Shown here: positions 21,480-32,900 of the stretch, in pieces
Numbering within the stretch: the stretch's first letter is position 1
Layout of the letters: every line of letters begins with the position of its first letter
NCBI GenBank assembly: GCA_000827265.1
Contig: KN834844.1
Coordinates: 140,706 to 204,705, forward strand
Direction: 5' to 3'
From: Collybiopsis luxurians FD-317 M1
Taxonomy: Eukaryota > Basidiomycota > Agaricomycetes > Agaricales > Omphalotaceae
Length of the DNA: 64,000 nucleotides
Notes under the pieces: model-generated
The model's database searches: none
Told to the model about the DNA's origin: nothing
What the model saw: only the letters and a program-made list of their open reading frames with translations
Position numbers and translations under genes: made by a program

Positions 21480-24436
21480 AATGAGGGGGAGACGATGAGG
21501 GGAAACGAAGGAAAGAAAGAAAGAAAAAAATGCGGAGACTGAAAAAAAAAAGCGGGAATAAACCGTTGAGAAGCAGGGGAAGAGTAGAGAAATGGACAGC
21601 AGACCAATGGGAGCTTACCGTATTCGGTCATCCAAATTCTCGATCCGCCAGGCACCCCCGACAACGCCACTCCTTCAACTTCCTTGACTCGTTCAGGGTG
21701 CAGACAGCGTATATCGATGATCATCATCTGGCTGTAGTTGGCTGTAAGCCCTGTATTTATCCATCTGGGTTCATTCTCTCGCTCGTGCTCAACTTCGATC
21801 TGTGACTGGACGTTCTGGAAGTGTGCTCCGAAGACGTAAAAAATAGAAAATTTGGTTCGCATCAATGACAGGGAAGGAAAGAGAAGCAAGCCTGTTACGT
21901 TGGTCACGAATGACGCGAGACAGCGCGTTCTGTGATTGTAACGTTTTAGCCCCAAAGTTAAACGTTAAACGTTAAACAATTCACGGCGCTGGTGCATGTT
22001 TCCTCTCAACTATAAATCAGAGCTCTAGCTGTGATATATACAGCGAGTTAACAGCTCTTTTTGCGCAACGCCAAATGGGATCTTGTTATTTTATTTTTAT
22101 TTCGGAGATCCTCGAAAGGTGCTTCCTCTCGCTGACGGCACCATGCGTTAGATTATAAAACAGATCTCTCCCTAAATCCATAATCTTCAACTGAATCTCT
22201 CTGCCTCAGTGCCTGCCTTCTCGAATCATTTGGTGACGCACATACACATACGAGTTTATATTTCCCGACTGCGACGGCATATAGATTTGCCTGGAACAGA
22301 AGCAACTGTCGGCACTGTGCTTTTCTTTCTTCTCTATTTTCCATAAGTTGATCGTTGAACTAAGGTATCCAAACCCACCCGACCCAGTTAGCCTCCGAAT
22401 CAGGAGGGCATCGCTTCACAACAACGCGTCACCTCCCAAATGATCAACGCGTGCTCCCAGCCTCTCCAAACCTTCTTCTCCATACTTCCAAAATTTCAAA
22501 CCCAGCACGAATCATCACCGTGACTCGGACCTAACGCGAACGACTCGAAGAAACAGGAAAGAAAGAAAGAAAGGGGGGGGGGTCCGTGCGCTCATTTGTT
22601 TCTTCTCTCGGCTGCTATTCAGACTTGAAGCTATTGATTCCGATTCCGAGAAGATCCAAATGAGAGAATAAGATATACTCAATCATCACGACCTTGTACC
22701 GGCTTCGATCCAAAACCCAACTTGGGTACGGGGGGTGAAATGAATGTCCCACAATCATTACCCATGACTTAGAACCAAACTCCAGCTTGAATGTCCATTA
22801 TGATAGAGCGACGGAGAGAGGGAATACAGACGCAGTAACCCTAGGCCTATCATGCGACTGATGTATTACTATTAAACAATCGCACGACGACCGAACCGCG
22901 TCTCGATCATGTGAGCAATACATGATCGTGAAATCTACAAAACATCCGCTTCTTCGTCCTCGTCCCGAACCACCGGCAGCACCTTCCTCACCATGCACCA
23001 TGCCTTCCTCCCCTTCCTCTCACTCCGATTACCGATATCGATGACGTTGTTCTCGCCCTACTTTGAGCTTTCCAACTTACCCAAGTTCTTTTACATGTCG
23101 ACCAACTTCCTTCCTTCCCCTCGAGCGAAAGATTTTTTCACACCAAGTACGTCGCCTTCCCCGACTATTCGGTCATACTCAACGCTCGCTCAATATATTC
23201 ATTCAGTGTCGGTTTCCCAAGTTCAGAAACGCAGTATCTATATATCTATAAGTGTGGCGCATCTTGAATGCTCGCCTTTCTTTCTTTCCGGCCTTCAATA
23301 CTGAGACAAAATCGCATCCTGTCAGCACAGAAGATGAAGGTCCAAAAGCCATTCTTCAACATCGACTTCCTCGCTGCCCAAAAGGAAAAGTTTGCGTGTG
23401 CGTCGTATGTCTATATGCTATATACCCTTCTTACGAGTCTTTGAATATCCACGTTCTGGTCAGACGTCCTTGTCAGTGGAACCAAATACGTAGTTCTCAC
23501 GCGGCCCCAGCTCTCCATTCCGAAAAAAAAAAAAACGATCTCGTCAATCACATTGCACGAATCGTGGATGTCTCCATTTACTCCGGCTCGGCTTTTCACT
23601 CTTATATCTCCTTCATCATCATATATCACTTCGTGGGATGGACTCTGCACACGTGCCATGCTCTTTATACAATCTTGAGCTAACGGAATAATAAAAGAGC
23701 AACAATGAATCAGTCCCGGTGGACAGGAAAGAACCGACGGTCGATCGAACAAAGAAGGTGAGTAGGAAAAAGTTTAAACAACCTAGAACGAGAAAAAGGA
23801 GTTAGCGACGCAAGAGTGGAGGGAGACGAAGAGCATGTACTATGTACAACACTGTAAAAGTTGAGCGATGAAGAATAATCCAAGACCACAGCCAACCTTG
23901 CCAAACAAAAGCGGCGAGGGTGGCCGATCAAGGAAAAACTAACGAGAAAACTCGGGCTTGGAAAAGGGGAGTGGGAATAACCGCAGCGATGCGCAGTGCG
24001 CACACTGCAATCAATAGAAAGGGGTGGAGAAATTCTATTCATGAGGTTAATCTCCAAGTCGCCAGTCTCACGGTCAGCAATCAAGAGTCGATTCACTCAA
24101 TTGTCCTATCCAGCGATTGTTGCGTGTGAAACGATTCGGTTCCGTCATTGCACCGGTTTTCAGACGCGCTTAGAAACGTGAATCCACAAAATTAATTCCG
24201 ACATAGTATCCGAGCCAGGGGGGGATCAATTGATCGGCTTTTTGACTTGCCCATAAGCCGCGCTCTTCAACCTGTGCTGTGAGTTGAAATGAAAGCAGAA
24301 ACATGAGGGGTCAATTTATAGTACAGTTTGGCATGCCGCTCCTAGTAACGAAAAGTCTCGCTTCCTAGTAACGAGATCTTTGCCTCGAGGAGGAAAGCGA
24401 AACATCACAGGGTATCTTGGCATACCTCAATCATCA
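21480..24436. other. Upstream module of copy C and unassigned sequence
   Basis: 21.5-22.7 kb is the third version of the A upstream module, including an AACGTT/TTAAACGTT array at about 21955-21977. From 22.7 to 24.4 kb no gene could be supported. A minus-strand stretch near 24010-23770 reads as short hydrophobic segments (VIPTPLFQARVFSLVF; QGWLWSWIILHRSTFTVLYI), but stops interrupt it. Poly-A and pyrimidine-rich tracts are common. Confidence 0.4.
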
Positions 24437-24641
24437 CACTGCCTGCATTCTCACGGGCAGTAGAAGATTAACTGCCTTCAATGCGGTGTAGTTGGCTCTT
24501 TGAAGGGCTCTTTGAAGGGCAGTTGAGATCGGCTGATATTAAATAAGATCTGGGCTCCCGATTCTAACTGCCCTCCAAAGAGACAATAACGCCGCATTGA
24601 AGGCAGTTAAAATCCTACTGCCCGTGAGAATGCAGGCAGTG
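24437..24641. mobile_element. MITE of 205 bp with CACTG termini
   Basis: The terminal inverted repeats are about 50 bp. The left end reads CACTGCCTGCATTCTCACGG and the right end is its complement, and both continue through CTGCCTTCAATGCGG. TCA flanks both ends (24434-24436 and 24642-24644), a 3-bp target duplication. CACT(G) ends with a 3-bp duplication fit the CACTA/EnSpm group. The element is too short to code for anything. A further internal repeat, CTTTGAAGGGC, occurs twice in a row. Confidence 0.85.
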
Positions 24642-24832
24642 TCAAGGCTGTCCTGAGTTGCATCGCAATGAACATGCGCTCTCCATATGAAAACCCAAAG
24701 CCTCAACAGAAGGGTGTCTTATCTTGTCCTGCTATTAACGTCCTTTTTGCCATCCGCAGATTTCAGAATAGACAGCGGCGTACCAAAGTGAATAGGAATA
24801 CGTTTCTGTATCGGGCGTCAACTGCAGAGACA

Positions 24833-25919
24833 ATGTTAATTTTTCAAAGAGTTGCATATTTATTTTTGGCGTTACTCAGGCTCGTTTTTTTCTTCAGTGA
24901 GTCTGTGCAATTCTCTCCCGGCTCTCCGTTTCAACTACGTGAAGGCCCTGGACTGGCGCAATTGAATGCAATCACCCTCTGGCAGTTTGGGCAAGGTCGT
25001 CTTTTATCAGCTGTGGTCACTTTACCAATGCAGCCCCTTGGGACTGCAAATGACGGGAGTGAAACAACTTACCTTTACCAGGCACTCAACTCGGCAACTG
25101 TCACCAAGACCTCGAATGGAATTCCAATCGCTCAGGAGACTTTTCTACCAAGTGAGCTGCTGTTGACTTCTTGTAGATTGACATTAGGTTTTCAACTCTG
25201 ATAGCCCCGCGTACCATAATTGCTTCTGCGTCTGGATGGCATGAGCCGGCACAAGATATAGCCTGCAGTCTTGTCGATGCCACATTTGGCGAGTGTATAG
25301 TTGGTGGGACTATAGGGAATAGCGGAACACCTGTGGCGGAAATCATCGCAGTCACTCAGCCATCCGTCGTATCTCCTGTCGTATCTCCTGTTACTGTCAC
25401 CTCTCTTGCATCTCCATGTACGTGTATTAAGTCCCCCTTTCCTCTCTGCATCATGCTGAATATTATGCAGCACAGGCACCAACTACAGAGGCTTCGAGCA
25501 ACAGCACAACTCCAACGAGATTGATCGTCGGGGCTACAGTTGGTGGAATTCTCGGTCTCGCGCTAATACCTGTCGTCGGACTGGTCTTTCTGAGACGCTG
25601 GCGGCGGCAAAAGAAGAACCTTCTACCTCGCGCCTATAATGAGCATTACACATCTCCAGCTCCTGACATGCAGCCATCCACGAAGTCAGAGATGCGTAAC
25701 GAGCATTCTCAAGTCAGCTTAACAGACCGGACTAATGTCATGATTCTTCCACCTCGCAAAGCCCTGTTCACAATATCTAGTAGTCCTATTGTATTGGGCG
25801 CCAAATCTGAGCTATCAAGCAGCCAGGGGGCAGAGATTGGTGATCGAGGGAGAGTTTTAGAGACAAGAATGATATATAGTGCTTCAGAGGATGACACTCT
25901 TCCTAGATATACATCATAG
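24833..25919 (+). CDS. Single-pass membrane protein with conserved ectodomain, paralogue 1 (326 aa)
   Basis: Exons 24833-25151, 25205-25417 and 25471-25919 have consistent phase (981 nt). A hydrophobic N-terminus (MLIFQRVAYLFLALLRLVFF) looks like a signal peptide and decided the start over an in-frame ATG at 24668. The ectodomain has ITLWQFG, LPMQPLG, TTYLYQALN, PRTIIASASGW, ACSLVDATFG and GTIGNSGTPVAE. A transmembrane helix (VGGILGLALIPVVGLVFL) is followed by RRWRRQ and a Ser-rich tail containing LLPRAYNEH. Two paralogues lie at 44.4-45.3 and 51.3-52.3 kb on minus. The layout (short ectodomain, helix, basic stop-transfer, Pro/Ser tail) resembles fungal surface proteins with SKG6-type helices, but I do not know the ectodomain. 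Confidence 0.8.
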
Positions 25920-26460
25920 AAGCCAAGAATGATTTGACTGGCTTGATTGCCTTTGGTCAGGCTTACGCCTTTTTGGTACGTACGCCATTACAGCGTGCAT
26001 TCCTTGAGATCAAAGGATGTAGAAAGTTCTCGCGCTTTCCAAAAAAAATACATTCCACCAGAACTTCTTCGATGTTACTACGAACCTAAATTTTGACCGC
26101 AAAAAAATCAAAGTCAGCTGTTGAGATGTGCAGCCACATCAAGTAACATTTAGTAGCATTCTCTTGGAGGGATATTTGCAGTTTGTTTGAAGGTAAGCAC
26201 AATCAGAAAGATACATTTTTGCAATGTATTACACAATTTCACAATCAGCTATAATGATGGTGTTTACTGCCAAAAAAAATCTGCTAACTTATAAAATTTC
26301 ACTAGCTATAGCAAGTTATACATTATTTACAATTTGATTGTTATAACAAGTGCTGGAAATAATAATTTACTTGATATAAAAATAATAATAAATACTGCGC
26401 CATAGCAACAGCGTCTGAACTTAACTCGGATTTTGCAATATTTTTAAGTCTTGTTGACAG

Positions 26461-26498
26461 CGACAGGGGGTTCGAACCCACTCCTCGGCATTTTTTTT
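26461..26498 (+). other. tRNA 3'-half-like sequence followed by a T run
   Basis: GGGGGTTCGAACCCACTC contains a B-box (GGTTCGAACCC), and a run of eight T follows some 12 nt later, as at a polymerase III terminator. The T stem has a mismatch and no D or anticodon arm precedes it, so it is at most a degenerate tRNA-derived element. Confidence 0.35.
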
Positions 26499-27954
26499 GT
26501 GTCAATAGAAGCCCCGGATCTCAGATTTTACCCGGATTGAGGTTGACAGTAACCTGATTATGGCAATATAATGCATTTGAGTGACTTGCTCTCACAAGTC
26601 TTTTGTAAATAAATAAGAGCTTGTTATAACAATACTAATTATACAATATCTTTGTCCCTAGCTCACTCTAAACTCTGGCACTACTTTGCGGGTATTGTCC
26701 ATCAATCAGGACACAAGTCCCAGGTCTGGAATTGAGGTGTGTGCATTTCCAAGAATGGAACCTCATCTTCTGCCCAGCCTGCTGAGTTGGAAATTGCATT
26801 GCAGGTATTATGTTTAGGTGTGGTGGTTTCCATATATTTGTACTGTCTTTCCCCCATCACCTGGCCTGGAAGGACTGAGTGAACTGCAGGATCCCAGTTC
26901 ACTCAGTCTCCCCAGGTCCATTGCTCTTTTACATTGTTGAATAGCAAGCTTGGCAACATCAAAAAAAGCCTCTTAATTGTAAACTGAAATCTGTATAATG
27001 TAATGCTTTCATATCACCACTACACTTTAACCCTAAAGGAGGGTATTGATGTTAATGAGTTATAGGTGTAAGGAACAGAGTCAATGGACAAGTCCTTTAA
27101 GTTAGTTCTAAAGAGGGTATGATTCTTTATAACTAATGGGGAAACTGTCTGGTAGGCAACATACTACGAGCAACTACAACTTACTAGTGTCTAGGGGTAT
27201 TGTGTACTAACAGTAGTTAATACAAGGTATAGGTGATTGTTTAGATCAGGTATATGGAATTGGGTGAGTCTTGCAATGGTGTGCTTATTGGCACTATATT
27301 CACTTAGGTTCTTACTGAATTTTCACACAGTAAAGGAGAAAACTGATATATTGTAACTAACCCAAAGAATAGTGAGACTAAGGAAAAAGGAAAAACTGGG
27401 GGGGATATTTGGTTGGCCTTTTATACCAATAAGGTGGGGAAGTTATTGAATAGCATGAGTCAATTTCCTTTTGTTGGGTATTGACTCAACTTGACTCACT
27501 CAATGTTTTCCCTATTAAGGTTATTAAGTCCCAGCCTCCTCCATTCCTGTGCTTACTATTAGCTTCTAGAGTAATACTACTTACTGACTACATTAATATA
27601 AAGGCTCCACTCACATGGGCAAAACCTTGCTTGCACACTGGAGATGGTTTCATTGATGAGCACCAAGCGGCAGATTATTCATGATTCCTGTACAATAGCC
27701 TCGGTTTCGCTCATCGGTCCTTTTGGTCCTCACTTTCTTGGGACATATGAAGAAAAAAGGAGAAGAGTTGAGCAGATGTCTATGACAATGAAGAAGGAAG
27801 CAAAGACAGTCTGGTTAATATTAAGTGCCAAAATATTGTGCTGGGTGTCTATTTGCTTTTGAGCCAAAAACACATTTGAATATGTGAGAAATGATCTCAT
27901 CAAAATGTAATTTACAGGTGTGGAATAGACCTTGCAAGCGAGGTAATTACTAAA

Positions 27955-28076
27955 AATGTATATAGACTAATTTATATTACCTACCAACTATGTAATTTAT
28001 AGTATTATTATTGATATAGTTCCATTGAAAGGTTTCACATCAGATTGACCAACAGAAGTGGTCAATACCTGACAGA
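27955..28076. repeat. About 125-bp direct repeat, copy 1 (copy 2 at 28236-28263 plus 29550-29655)
   Basis: aaatgtatatagactaattt leads into acctaccaactatgtaattt and ends at ggtcaatacctgaca. The same order is found at 28240-28263, continuing at 29552-29653 beyond the Tc1 element. Copy 1 therefore shows the target site before insertion. Confidence 0.75.
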
Positions 28077-28263
28077 AGCCTCCCCTTCTGCAGGCCAAGC
28101 CTTTGAGGCCTTTTTGGCATCCTTCCCAGACCGGATTATAGTGCTAAACATTTCAAACAACTAGCGCTGAACTTATCTGGTGCTTAATTGATTTCCAGCG
28201 CTTGTTTTCACTTTCCTTCCTTCTACATTAATATTACTACAAATGTATATATACTAATTTATA

Positions 28264-29549
28264 CTCAGGGTCACAGAAAGTATTGGTCCCATGATGTGAC
28301 AGTGAGTTTGAAATTTTCATTCTCTCGACTTGACCTTTGTCATTCTCATTCCCCAGTGCTCGCTCACACATAACACTATTACTACTACCTGCTCTGCTCC
28401 AATATACTACATTGACGGACTCAAAACTTTGTGTGACCCCCATTCGCTGTCAAAACAGCATCAACAATATTGTCCATATGCCCAACATACTTGTCAACAT
28501 CTTTGGCTTCAATTTTCCCCCAAGCTTCATGGACAGCCGTAATGAGCTCTTGAACAGAGGTAGGAGGATGGGGCCTTGCCCAGACATGCCTTTTGAGCTT
28601 GTGCCAAGGAGGTTCAATTGGATTAAGGTCAGGGGAAGATGGCGGGTGTGGGAAGATGGAAATGCTATGGTCACTGAACCATTTTTTGGTTGATTTCGCA
28701 GCATGAGCTGGGGCTCCATCTTGCTGGAATGTTATATCCCCCCTTTCTACCCTCATCTTTGCCCAAAATGCCTGCAGTCTCCCCTGCAAAACCTGCTCCT
28801 GGTAATGAGTTGCATTCAACCCTCCTCCCTTGCCTTCTGGATACTCCAGCACCACCAATGGCCCTCTCTTACCCTTCATTATGCAACCCCACACCATCAC
28901 CCAAACTGTTGATTGCTTAAATGTCGGTACTAAGCATTCCTCATCATATTCTTCATCAGGTCCACATGTTACATAAACTCTGCCATTCCTGTCCCCAAGG
29001 TACACATAGCATTCATCTGACCAGATGACTTTTGACCAATCATGACCCTTCCTTTCATCAGCCCACACTTTCCTCTTCCTCTTCTGAAGCTCTGTGAGAT
29101 AAGGCACCTTGCAAGCAACCCGTTGATGCAAGTTTGCCTCATCAAGATGTTCTCGCACAGTTGTGGCACTGATGTGCGGGTTCATCATGTTTCCAAGCTC
29201 CACAAAAGCTGCCCTCCGGTTCTTCTTTGCATTACGAACAAGTGTTTGTTGTGCTCTTTCATCAACCTTGTGTGGGCACCCACTGTGAGGGTGATTTTTG
29301 GTTGAGCCTGTCTTCCGATATTTTGTCCAAATTTTTTTGGCAGTACTGGGAGGAATATTGACCAGTTCTGCCGATGCAACAATGGTTTTTCCTCCAAGAA
29401 TAGCACCTATTAGTTGGTTTTTAATTGCTTCATTGTGCTCCGTGGCAGGCATGTTACAAAAAGTAGGTAATAAACATATTTTCAATGGGAACTTTCAAAT
29501 GCATTGTGCCATAAATGATCACGGGACCAATACTTTCCGTGATCCCAAG
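28264..29549 (-). mobile_element. Tc1/mariner-family transposon, 1286 bp, with inverted termini
   Basis: The left end reads CTCAGGGTCACAGAAAGTAT and the complement of the right end reads CTTGGGATCACGGAAAGTAT. Both continue TGGTCCC(A/G)TGAT, giving inverted repeats of about 30 bp. It is inserted at TA (28262-28263); on the right the duplicated TA appears as TG. The 27955 repeat copy shows the unoccupied site. It carries one complete transposase gene. Confidence 0.85.
28421..29485 (-). CDS. Tc1-like transposase, intact (354 aa)
   Basis: This is a single uninterrupted frame. An N-terminal helix-turn-helix region (about residues 20-60, with VNIPPSTAKKIWTKYRKTG) is followed by a DDE catalytic core: Asp157 in VIWSDECYVY, Asp256 in TFQQDGAPAHAA, and Glu291 in SPDLNPIEPPWHKLK. 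The last two are separated by 34 residues (DD34E), as in Tc1. Met12 (MPATEHNE) is an alternative start and gives a more usual N-terminus. The enzyme cuts at the inverted ends and inserts at TA. With all three catalytic residues and both ends present, the element may still be active or only recently silent. Confidence 0.92.
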   Translation of the reverse strand: MKICLLPTFCNMPATEHNEAIKNQLIGAILGGKTIVASAELVNIPPSTAKKIWTKYRKTGSTKNHPHSGCPHKVDERAQQTLVRNAKKNRRAAFVELGNMMNPHISATTVREHLDEANLHQRVACKVPYLTELQKRKRKVWADERKGHDWSKVIWSDECYVYLGDRNGRVYVTCGPDEEYDEECLVPTFKQSTVWVMVWGCIMKGKRGPLVVLEYPEGKGGGLNATHYQEQVLQGRLQAFWAKMRVERGDITFQQDGAPAHAAKSTKKWFSDHSISIFPHPPSSPDLNPIEPPWHKLKRHVWARPHPPTSVQELITAVHEAWGKIEAKDVDKYVGHMDNIVDAVLTANGGHTKF

Positions 29550-29550
29550 T

Positions 29551-29950
29551 GTTACCTACCAACTATGTAATTTATAGTATTATTATTGATATAGCTCCAT
29601 TGAAAGGTTTCACATCAGATTGACCAACAGAAGTGGTCAATACCTGACAATAGGAATGATAATGAGCTTGTTAATGTTGGCTCAGAGCCTTATATACCTA
29701 AGTACATAGTATCTAGAATGTTTTAGTAAATACTGTAAGTATCTACAGTAAGTATCTGACTAATGTCCTTGGATGAGTAAGAAAGAGTACAGAATGATAT
29801 GGAAATTCAGAGAATATTCTGTAATGTTTAACAAGTTTCTATAAGCTTCATAGTTTACACTTGCACTCAATATGAAATCCTCACCCAGGTTCCTCAGGTT
29901 TCTTCAGGTTGCCTCCTAGGTAACCTGAGGCCCAGACTATTTTTCTGATG

Positions 29951-30004
<54 letters not shown>

Positions 30005-30293
30005 GGCTTTCTCGGACCTCATTTGAACCACTACCATGCTTGTACTCACTCAAATGCTGTATAATCCTCCAGGGTGCCTAGGCAACAGTACATAAGGGTC
30101 TAATACCTGAGAGCACAAGTATACCAAAATTCTTAAATCCATGACAACAAAGTTGGAATAATAGAATGGTTATTAGAAGCCTTAGAAAGCCTGTTTAGGA
30201 CTTTTTAGAGAAGCTCAGATTAGTTACATCTCACTGCCAAGTCTCGGCAAGCTAGAGCTGTCAAAGAACAAGTTATAAGTAACTTAATTAAAT
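29551..30293. other. Unassigned AT-rich stretch with a (TA)n(GA)n microsatellite
   Basis: A (TA)n run followed by (GA)n occupies about 29955-30004. The sequence around 29680-29730 (GCCTTATATACC, then AGTATCTAGAATG) resembles 41705-41745, which suggests a shared LTR-type repeat family. No coding sequence is seen. Confidence 0.5.
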
Positions 30294-31761
30294 TTAAAAA
30301 GTAATTTGACAAGTTACTTGGCTCACGGTTGGGTAGCTCTTGACCTCAGACATGTTTCCCTCCGTGGAAATGACAGACCGATGCTCGAAGTGTATGGAGG
30401 AATCAAGAAACCTAGTAGGGACATGGAAACCTGTCTGTTCTACCCCTGAAGCAAATGCTCTGACCGTTCTGTCAAGTGATTGATTGTGAGCTACCAGCAG
30501 CAGGACAGCAATGGGGTAAATTCCCTGTATGAAGTGTAATAAGTAACACTATCTAAGGAACAGTAAAAAGCTTCGAGCCACATACCGCTAGCTGAGTGTT
30601 TACAGGTGTATACACGTCACCCAGGGTCCCTAATTTCAAAGGGATAACCGAGAATACAAGCACAGTGAACTGCATTACATGGCTTTGGGGTCAAATCTGA
30701 TATATTCTGCATAGAGATATGAAAGACATACACAAGAAAGAGTGTATATTATACCTGTCTCAATGAGTAGAGCAAACATTTTTCCGATTCTTGTCTGAGT
30801 GCCTGTGGTAGTATCTAAAATGTGCCGTATTTCCTTCCTCCTCCTCCTGAAAGATGAACGAGAAGTAAATGAATCAGGTAATAATGTAAGCACTGAAAAT
30901 TTACGGACCAAGCTTTGAGTGAAATCAACGACGTGGCGATAGCGTTGGTCAAGACAGAAGACACTAGAGTTCCAATCTGTGTCACGTTAATCCCTACAGT
31001 GAGCTGGTCGATTGATGGACCAGTTTTGGTCTTGATTTCTATTAACATAATCGCGACACGAATGGCGATATTGAAAATGACGGAGCCTATGAGTGATAGT
31101 CAAAGATTCTGGTAGTTAATATATGAGAACTCAGATTCAGCATCACATACCTGCACCAAGGCAGAGAACGAGCAAGCATACTTTAAGAGTCTTTGTTCCA
31201 TCAGCTGAGCAGAGTACCCAAGCGCGCCAGACCACCACTCCATCGGTGAGGATGTACTTTTCAATTTTGTTTCAGTTCAAAGGAACGTTAACCTACCGGC
31301 AACACACCCACATTCACCGTCATCAATGCGTTAAAGAAAGGAATGTAACTTGACGGTGCGCCAACATTGGGATCTGGGGACAGGAACCAAACTTGTATCA
31401 ACTGAATCAATGTACAGACTGAAGCTATCCAGGATGCCGTCGATTGAATGAACATGAAAAGTATCATTCCAAATAATACTTTGCGCGCTCTTGTTGTAAG
31501 TCCTCGTCGTCTGCATTCCAGTTCAGGATTATGAAGCATAAGACACGGGAGAGGCTAACAGCATAATATAGGATGATACAGGAACCAAGACGGCATATAT
31601 CCCTATCAAAGGAATAAAATTTTAGGGTTTGCCGAATTGTCATAACAATTGAACAACGCGCCGTATACAAATGTCTGTGGTATAATAGCAATAATATGGC
31701 CGCTGCTGCTATAGAGAAGGGTCAATGCATGTTCGTGCTCTTCAGCGCTGTTTGGAGTCAT
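30294..31761 (-). CDS. Seven-helix fungal membrane protein (intact, 8 exons, 361 aa)
   Basis: Exons (minus) are 31761-31647, 31602-31560, 31510-31297, 31256-31151, 31086-30909, 30846-30732, 30669-30586 and 30524-30294. They total 1086 nt and all phases fit. Hydrophobic segments appear in order: IIAIIPQTFVYGALFNWIYA, VLFGMILFMFIQSTASWIA, YILTDGVVVWRAWVLC, VCLLVLCLGAGSVIFNIAIR, IGTLVSSVLTNAIATSLISL, MFALLIETGIIYTLS and LAGIYPIAVLLLVAH. The WRAW motif and the LLIETG..Y helix are typical of a large agaricomycete family of unknown function. Its start codon is only about 20 bp from a fragment of the 10.8-kb unknown gene. Decayed copies on plus lie in both tandem units. Confidence 0.85.
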
Positions 31762-31774
31762 CCCTGTCAGACGA

Positions 31775-32110
31775 CGAGACAGGAAGAGGAGCGGAAGGCG
31801 AGCGAATGAGAGAGATAAAAACTTCACAGAGAATCAGCTCGGTGATGTTTTTGAGGGACCACAGCAACGTCGCACTGACAAAATGAAGGAAAGATGAAAG
31901 TGCATTCATAAGCCGTCATCTGAACGAGATTATAAATGCGGGCGCATTGCCATCCTAGGCTTGTTGATCATGACAACCGCAAAACGCGAGATGCCTTATC
32001 AGGGCCCCCTGGTGTCTGAAAGATTATTCAAGAGATAAGTTTAGGAAGTTTAATTTAGAAACTTTGTTTTGTGTTGTCCCAACAGCATGATGGGGGATGG
32101 GGCGCTACTG
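31775..32110 (-). pseudogene. Third fragment of the unrecognised gene of 10.0-10.9 kb
   Basis: It matches 10680-10950, including WSLKNITELILCEVF on minus (WSLKDITELLLREVF in unit I), and breaks off at 31775 where the seven-helix gene begins. Only this exon-sized part remains. Confidence 0.5.
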
Positions 32111-32170
32111 ATGAAAAATAACTTAGTTTCAGTAGTGAAGTGACTTGAGCTATCAGGATGTTTTATGTAT

Positions 32171-32360
32171 CCTTTGATCAATTCTGGCTTGATAATCAAC
32201 CGCTGAGCTAGCAGAACACTGGGAGAATCATTCTATCTTTTGATCAATCCTGGCTTGATAATCGACTGCTGAGCTGGCAGAACATTAGGAGAATCATTCT
32301 ATCTTTTGATCAATTCTGGCTTGATAAGCAACCAATGAGCTAGCAGAACATTGGGAGAAA
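32171..32360. repeat. Three tandem copies of a 66-bp repeat
   Basis: Copies begin near 32171, 32237 and 32303, each reading tttgatcaattctggcttga ... gctgagctagcagaacattg. The tandem units at 11.1 and 20.35 kb have only one copy of this sequence. Confidence 0.85.
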
Positions 32361-32429
32361 ATTAAACATTCTTAACCCACGGTACACTATATAATATGTG
32401 GCAGTTCACTTCTGCCTAAATTAAGTGTT

Positions 32430-32900
32430 CTAGGATGTACCATTGTACAGAGAACACAGTCAAACTATGTCTGAAAAACCAAATATAGATTATGGCCGCT
32501 TTTAAGCGGCATAATCAGCATAATCCAAAAACTCGCTGATGATTTATAATAAAAATGATGATTTTCGGCATTTTTTGGTGATTATGGCAGTGCGACTATT
32601 CGCGTAATTTTCATTACAAATTTAAAGCGTTTTTCCGGGTTTTCTGACATAGAATGTATCAACGGTTCCTGTGGTATCACCCCTGGATGGCGAATACTGT
32701 AACCAAATAGGGTGAGATATGGGATTCGAGAACGAGTTGATGAAGGGAAGAGCCAACCTCGAAGGTAAAAGTGCAGCAATGGTGTGATTCTGATGTACGC
32801 AGCGCCGGACCTGAGAAGACAGATGCGGGAGCCGTCCAATGAGGAGAAGTAAAAAAGCCGTACGTATCGATCACACTGTTTTGAATGAGAAAACCGAGAT
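32430..32900 (-). pseudogene. DUF6534 gene A copy D (internal exons replaced)
   Basis: The second exon (about 32810-32755) and the beginning of the third (near 32695) are recognisable, as is the distal exon near 32463-32440. The start codon is missing. Exon 3 onward to the microexon is replaced at about 32466-32665 by unrelated AT-rich sequence containing a hairpin (GCCGCTTTTAAGCGGC). Confidence 0.6.

Larger units (their letters stand above)
25920..28263. other. AT-rich stretch with repeat relics, no gene supported
   Basis: This stretch contains a tRNA 3'-half-like piece (26461-26490), an inverted repeat around 26873-26912 (GACTGAGTGAACTG ... AGTTCACTCAGTC) and retro-element-like sequence at 27.0-27.7 kb. 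It also holds the first copy of a repeat of about 125 bp (27955-28076) whose second copy is split by the Tc1 element. ORFs here are short and not protein-like. Confidence 0.5.

Noticed and set aside
22993..23304. Plus-strand ORF of 103 codons with hydrophobic start
   Set aside because: It lies in a pyrimidine-rich stretch of the copy C flank, where three frames are open together. No conserved motif is seen.
29955..30004. CRISPR-like or regulatory array
   Set aside because: It is a plain (TA)n(GA)n microsatellite. No direct repeats with spacers exist anywhere in the window, and the genome is eukaryotic.
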